Shown here: one piece after another, positions 61,501-64,000 of the stretch | How positions within the stretch are numbered: position 1 is the first letter of the stretch | How the letters are laid out: every line of letters starts with the position of its first letter | Source of the DNA: Schistosoma haematobium | Lineage: Eukaryota > Platyhelminthes > Trematoda > Strigeidida > Schistosomatidae | Assembly: GCF_000699445.3 (NCBI RefSeq) | Contig: NC_067198.1 | Location: 6,420,801-6,484,800 of the forward strand | Direction: 5' to 3' | Length of the DNA: 64,000 nucleotides | Translations under genes and position numbers: made by a program | The notes under the pieces: model-generated | Database searches by the model: none | Seen by the model: only the letters and a program-made list of their open reading frames with translations | What the model was told of the DNA's origin: nothing

Positions 61501-63939
61501 AATCGTTCGCTTTGGATATCGCTACTCTAAACCTGTGAATGTAACCAGTGGGGTTATACAAGGAAGTGTGGTTGGCCCATTACTCTTTCTCCTTTTTATC
61601 AATGACGTGCGTTCCCTCTTTCAGTATGGTAAGCCTTTCCTTTTGCTGATGACCTGAAAGTAGTTGATTCATTCTCTTCCCCCACGAAAGAAAGCTATAT
61701 TTCAGCGGTAATCCAAGAGGAAATAAACAAGTTGTACGAATGGACTGTTTCGTGGAATATGCCACTTAATGTTGACAAAAGTGGATTTATTCACATTGGT
61801 CGCTGCCTTAACTTAAATCTGACTGTACAGACACATACACTCAAACCTCTCAATACTGTTCGTGACCTGGGTTTAAGATATAGCAACAGTCTGAACTTTT
61901 CTGAGCACATTATATCTCAAGCATCCAAAGCTAGAAAGCTCATCGGATTGATAATGATAAACCTCAATAATATCGAATCGAGATTGTTATTATTATACAG
62001 AAAATGTATCTTACCCATTCTTGAATATGGTATTTTAGTTTACAGTAATTGCAGACATAATGAGCATTTTCACCAAATCGACTACCCAGTGAAGACTGCG
62101 GTCATTCGAAATACAGATGTCAACAGGATCGAAAACGTACTGGGATATGTATTGCTACTCAGGTCAATATGAAATTTGACATCCTACTGAACTAGTGTGA
62201 GTTACCCATAGACAGTAAGGATGGGACTGGTAATTTAACTCACAAGGCATAATCAAAACAACGTTCACCAAACATCAAATCTTTTTTAGAATAACGTAGC
62301 CAAATCGTTCGCTTTGGATATCGCTACTCTAAACCTGTGAATGTAACCAGTGGGGTTATACAAGGAAGTGTGGTTGGCCCATTACTCTTTCTCCTTTTTA
62401 TCAATGACGTGCGTTCCCTCTTTCAGTATGGTAAGCCTTTCCTTTTGCTGATGACCTGAAAGTAGTTGATTCATTCTCTTCCCCACGAAAGAAAGCTATA
62501 TTTCAGCGGTAATCCAAGAGGAAATAAACAAGTTGTACGAATGGACTGTTTCGTGGAATATGCCACTTAATGTTGACAAAAGTGGATTTATTCACATTGG
62601 TCGCTGCCTTAACTTAAATCTGACTGTACAGACACATACACTCAAACCTCTCAATACTGTTCGTGACCTGGGTTTAAGATATAGCAACAGTCTGAACTTT
62701 TCTGAGCACATTATATCTCAAGCATCCAAAGCTAGAAAGCTCATCGGATTGATAATGATAAACCTCAATAATATCGAATCGAGATTGTTATTATTATACA
62801 GAAAATGTATCTTACCCATTCTTGAATATGGTATTTTAGTTTACAGTAATTGCAGACATAATGAGCATTTTCACCAAATCGACTACCCAGTGAAGACTGC
62901 GGTCATTCGAAATACAGATGTCAACAGGATCGAAAACGTACTGGGATATGTATTGCTACTCAGGTCAATATGAAATTTGACATCCTACTGAACTAGTGTG
63001 AGTTACCCATAGACAGTAAGGATGGGACTGGTAATTTAACTCACAAGGCATAATCAAAACAACGTTCACCAAACATCAAATCTTTTTAGAATAACGTAGC
63101 CAAATCGTTCGCTTTGGATATCGCTACTCTAAACCTGTGAATGTAACCAGTGGGGTTATACAAGGAAGTGTGGTTGGCCCATTACTCTTTCTCCTTTTTA
63201 TCAATGACGTGCGTTCCCTCTTTCAGTATGGTAAGCCTTTCCTTTTTGCTGATGACCTGAAAGTAGTTGATTCATTCTCTTCCCCCACGAAAGAAAGCTA
63301 TATTTCAGCGGTAATCCAAGAGGAAATAAACAAGTTGTACGAATGGACTGTTTCGTGGAATATGCCACTTAATGTTGACAAAAGTGGATTTATTCACATT
63401 GGTCGCTGCCTTAACTTAAATCTGACTGTACAGACACATACACTCAAACCTCTCAATACTGTTCGTGACCTGGGTTTAAGATATAGCAACAGTCTGAACT
63501 TTTCTGAGCACATTATATCTCAAGCATCCAAAGCTAGAAAGCTCATCGGATTGATAATGATAAACCTCAATAATATCGAATCGAGATTGTTATTATTATA
63601 CAGAAAATGTATCTTACCCATTCTTGAATATGGTATTTTAGTTTACAGTAATTGCAGACATAATGAGCATTTTCACCAAATCGACTACCCAGTGAAGACT
63701 GCGGTCATTCGAAATACAGATGTCAACAGGATCGAAAACGTACTGGGATATGTATTGCTACTCAGGTCAATATGAAATTTGACATCCTACTGAACTAGTG
63801 TGAGTTACCCATAGACAGTAAGGATGGGACTGGTAATTTAACTCACAAGGCATAATCAAAACAACGTTCACCAAACATCAAATCTTTTTTAGAATAACGT
63901 AGCCAAATCGTTCGCTTTGGATATCGCTACTCTAAACCT

Positions 63940-64000
63940 GTGAATGTAACCAGTGGGGTTATACAAGGAAGTGTGGTTGGCCCATTACTCTTTCTCCTTT
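63940..64000 (+). repeat. Last array unit, cut by the window end
   Basis: Continues identically to the start of other units (GTGAATGTAACCAGTGGGG) up to the last base, so the array extends beyond the window. Confidence 0.97.

Larger units (their letters stand above)
39601..64000 (+). repeat. Tandem satellite array, about 803-bp unit derived from a non-LTR reverse transcriptase
   Basis: Head-to-tail array: a leading partial unit (39601-39875), 30 full units and one unit cut by the window end, so the true size is unknown. Units begin (at the GTG used as reference) at 39876, 40679, 41482, 42285, 43088, 43891, 44694 and so on to 63137 and about 63940; spacing is 803 bp, falling to 800-802 where homopolymers are shorter. 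Each unit has about 240 bp without clear RT similarity (from GAGCATTTT to the TAA equivalent to 39831) and about 565 bp encoding RT palm and thumb. Few substitutions were noticed: for example 40974 A to G, 41555 G to T, 43631 A to C, 51334 G to A. Most variation is in T4/T5 before GCTGATGACC, C4/C5 before ACGAAAG, and T5/T6 before AGAATAACG. Confidence 0.97.

Noticed and set aside
39876..64000. Repeated 212-codon ORFs as a family of real protein genes, a retron or a diversity-generating system
   Set aside because: The first codon is GTG in a eukaryotic genome, no ATG or promoter is evident, and the protein is an internal piece of a non-LTR RT. No msr/msd, variable repeat or partner gene is present.
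39601..64000. CRISPR-like array
   Set aside because: The unit is about 803 bp with no spacers; all of it repeats.

Overview
The window is nuclear DNA of a flatworm, almost certainly a blood fluke (Schistosoma or a close relative). It is AT-rich, has spliced genes with very small introns near their 5' ends, and carries a typical schistosome repeat load: RTE-type and CR1-type non-LTR retrotransposons, a Penelope-like element, and SINE-like repeats with a hammerhead ribozyme. The species cannot be told from this sequence alone. There are no bacterial features, no CRISPR array and no recognisable tRNA or rRNA gene.

Two real genes were rebuilt exon by exon, with reading phase conserved at every junction. 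(1) On the minus strand, 246-10422, lies the N-terminal part of an M3 metallopeptidase (thimet oligopeptidase/neurolysin): nine exons, 384 codons, with the catalytic half off the left edge. (2) On the plus strand, 15276-29232, lies a complete BBS4 gene (TPR subunit of the BBSome): nine exons, 448 codons plus stop. The two genes are divergent, and their 5' ends are about 4.9 kb apart.

Both genes are filled with transposon debris. The peptidase intron 2343-6841 holds a 5'-truncated RTE element (2623-5075) and, directly beside it, a Penelope-like remnant (5090-5935). BBS4 intron 5 holds a (CT)n(TA)n tract, a hammerhead repeat and an RTE tail that runs into a 141-bp (TAAG)n microsatellite. Intron 6 holds a second, rearranged hammerhead repeat, and intron 8 a further RTE remnant. 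Three solo LTRs of one family (11416, 31489, 33306) each keep a perfect 4-bp target-site duplication. Past BBS4 come an unidentified coding-like stretch (29653-30531) and a decayed, nearly full-length CR1-like element (33860-37800).

From 39601 to the window end (at least 24.4 kb) the sequence is one head-to-tail tandem array with a unit of about 803 bp: a partial unit, 30 full units and a cut-off one. Each unit carries a piece of a non-LTR reverse transcriptase (palm, FADD motif, thumb). Units are almost identical, and most differences are one-base changes in homopolymer runs. The reading frame is open for 212 codons from a GTG in 19 of 30 units, but has no ATG near its start. This retrotransposon-derived satellite is the outstanding feature of the window. 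Sex-chromosome (W) satellites of schistosomes are a natural comparison, but nothing here proves linkage.
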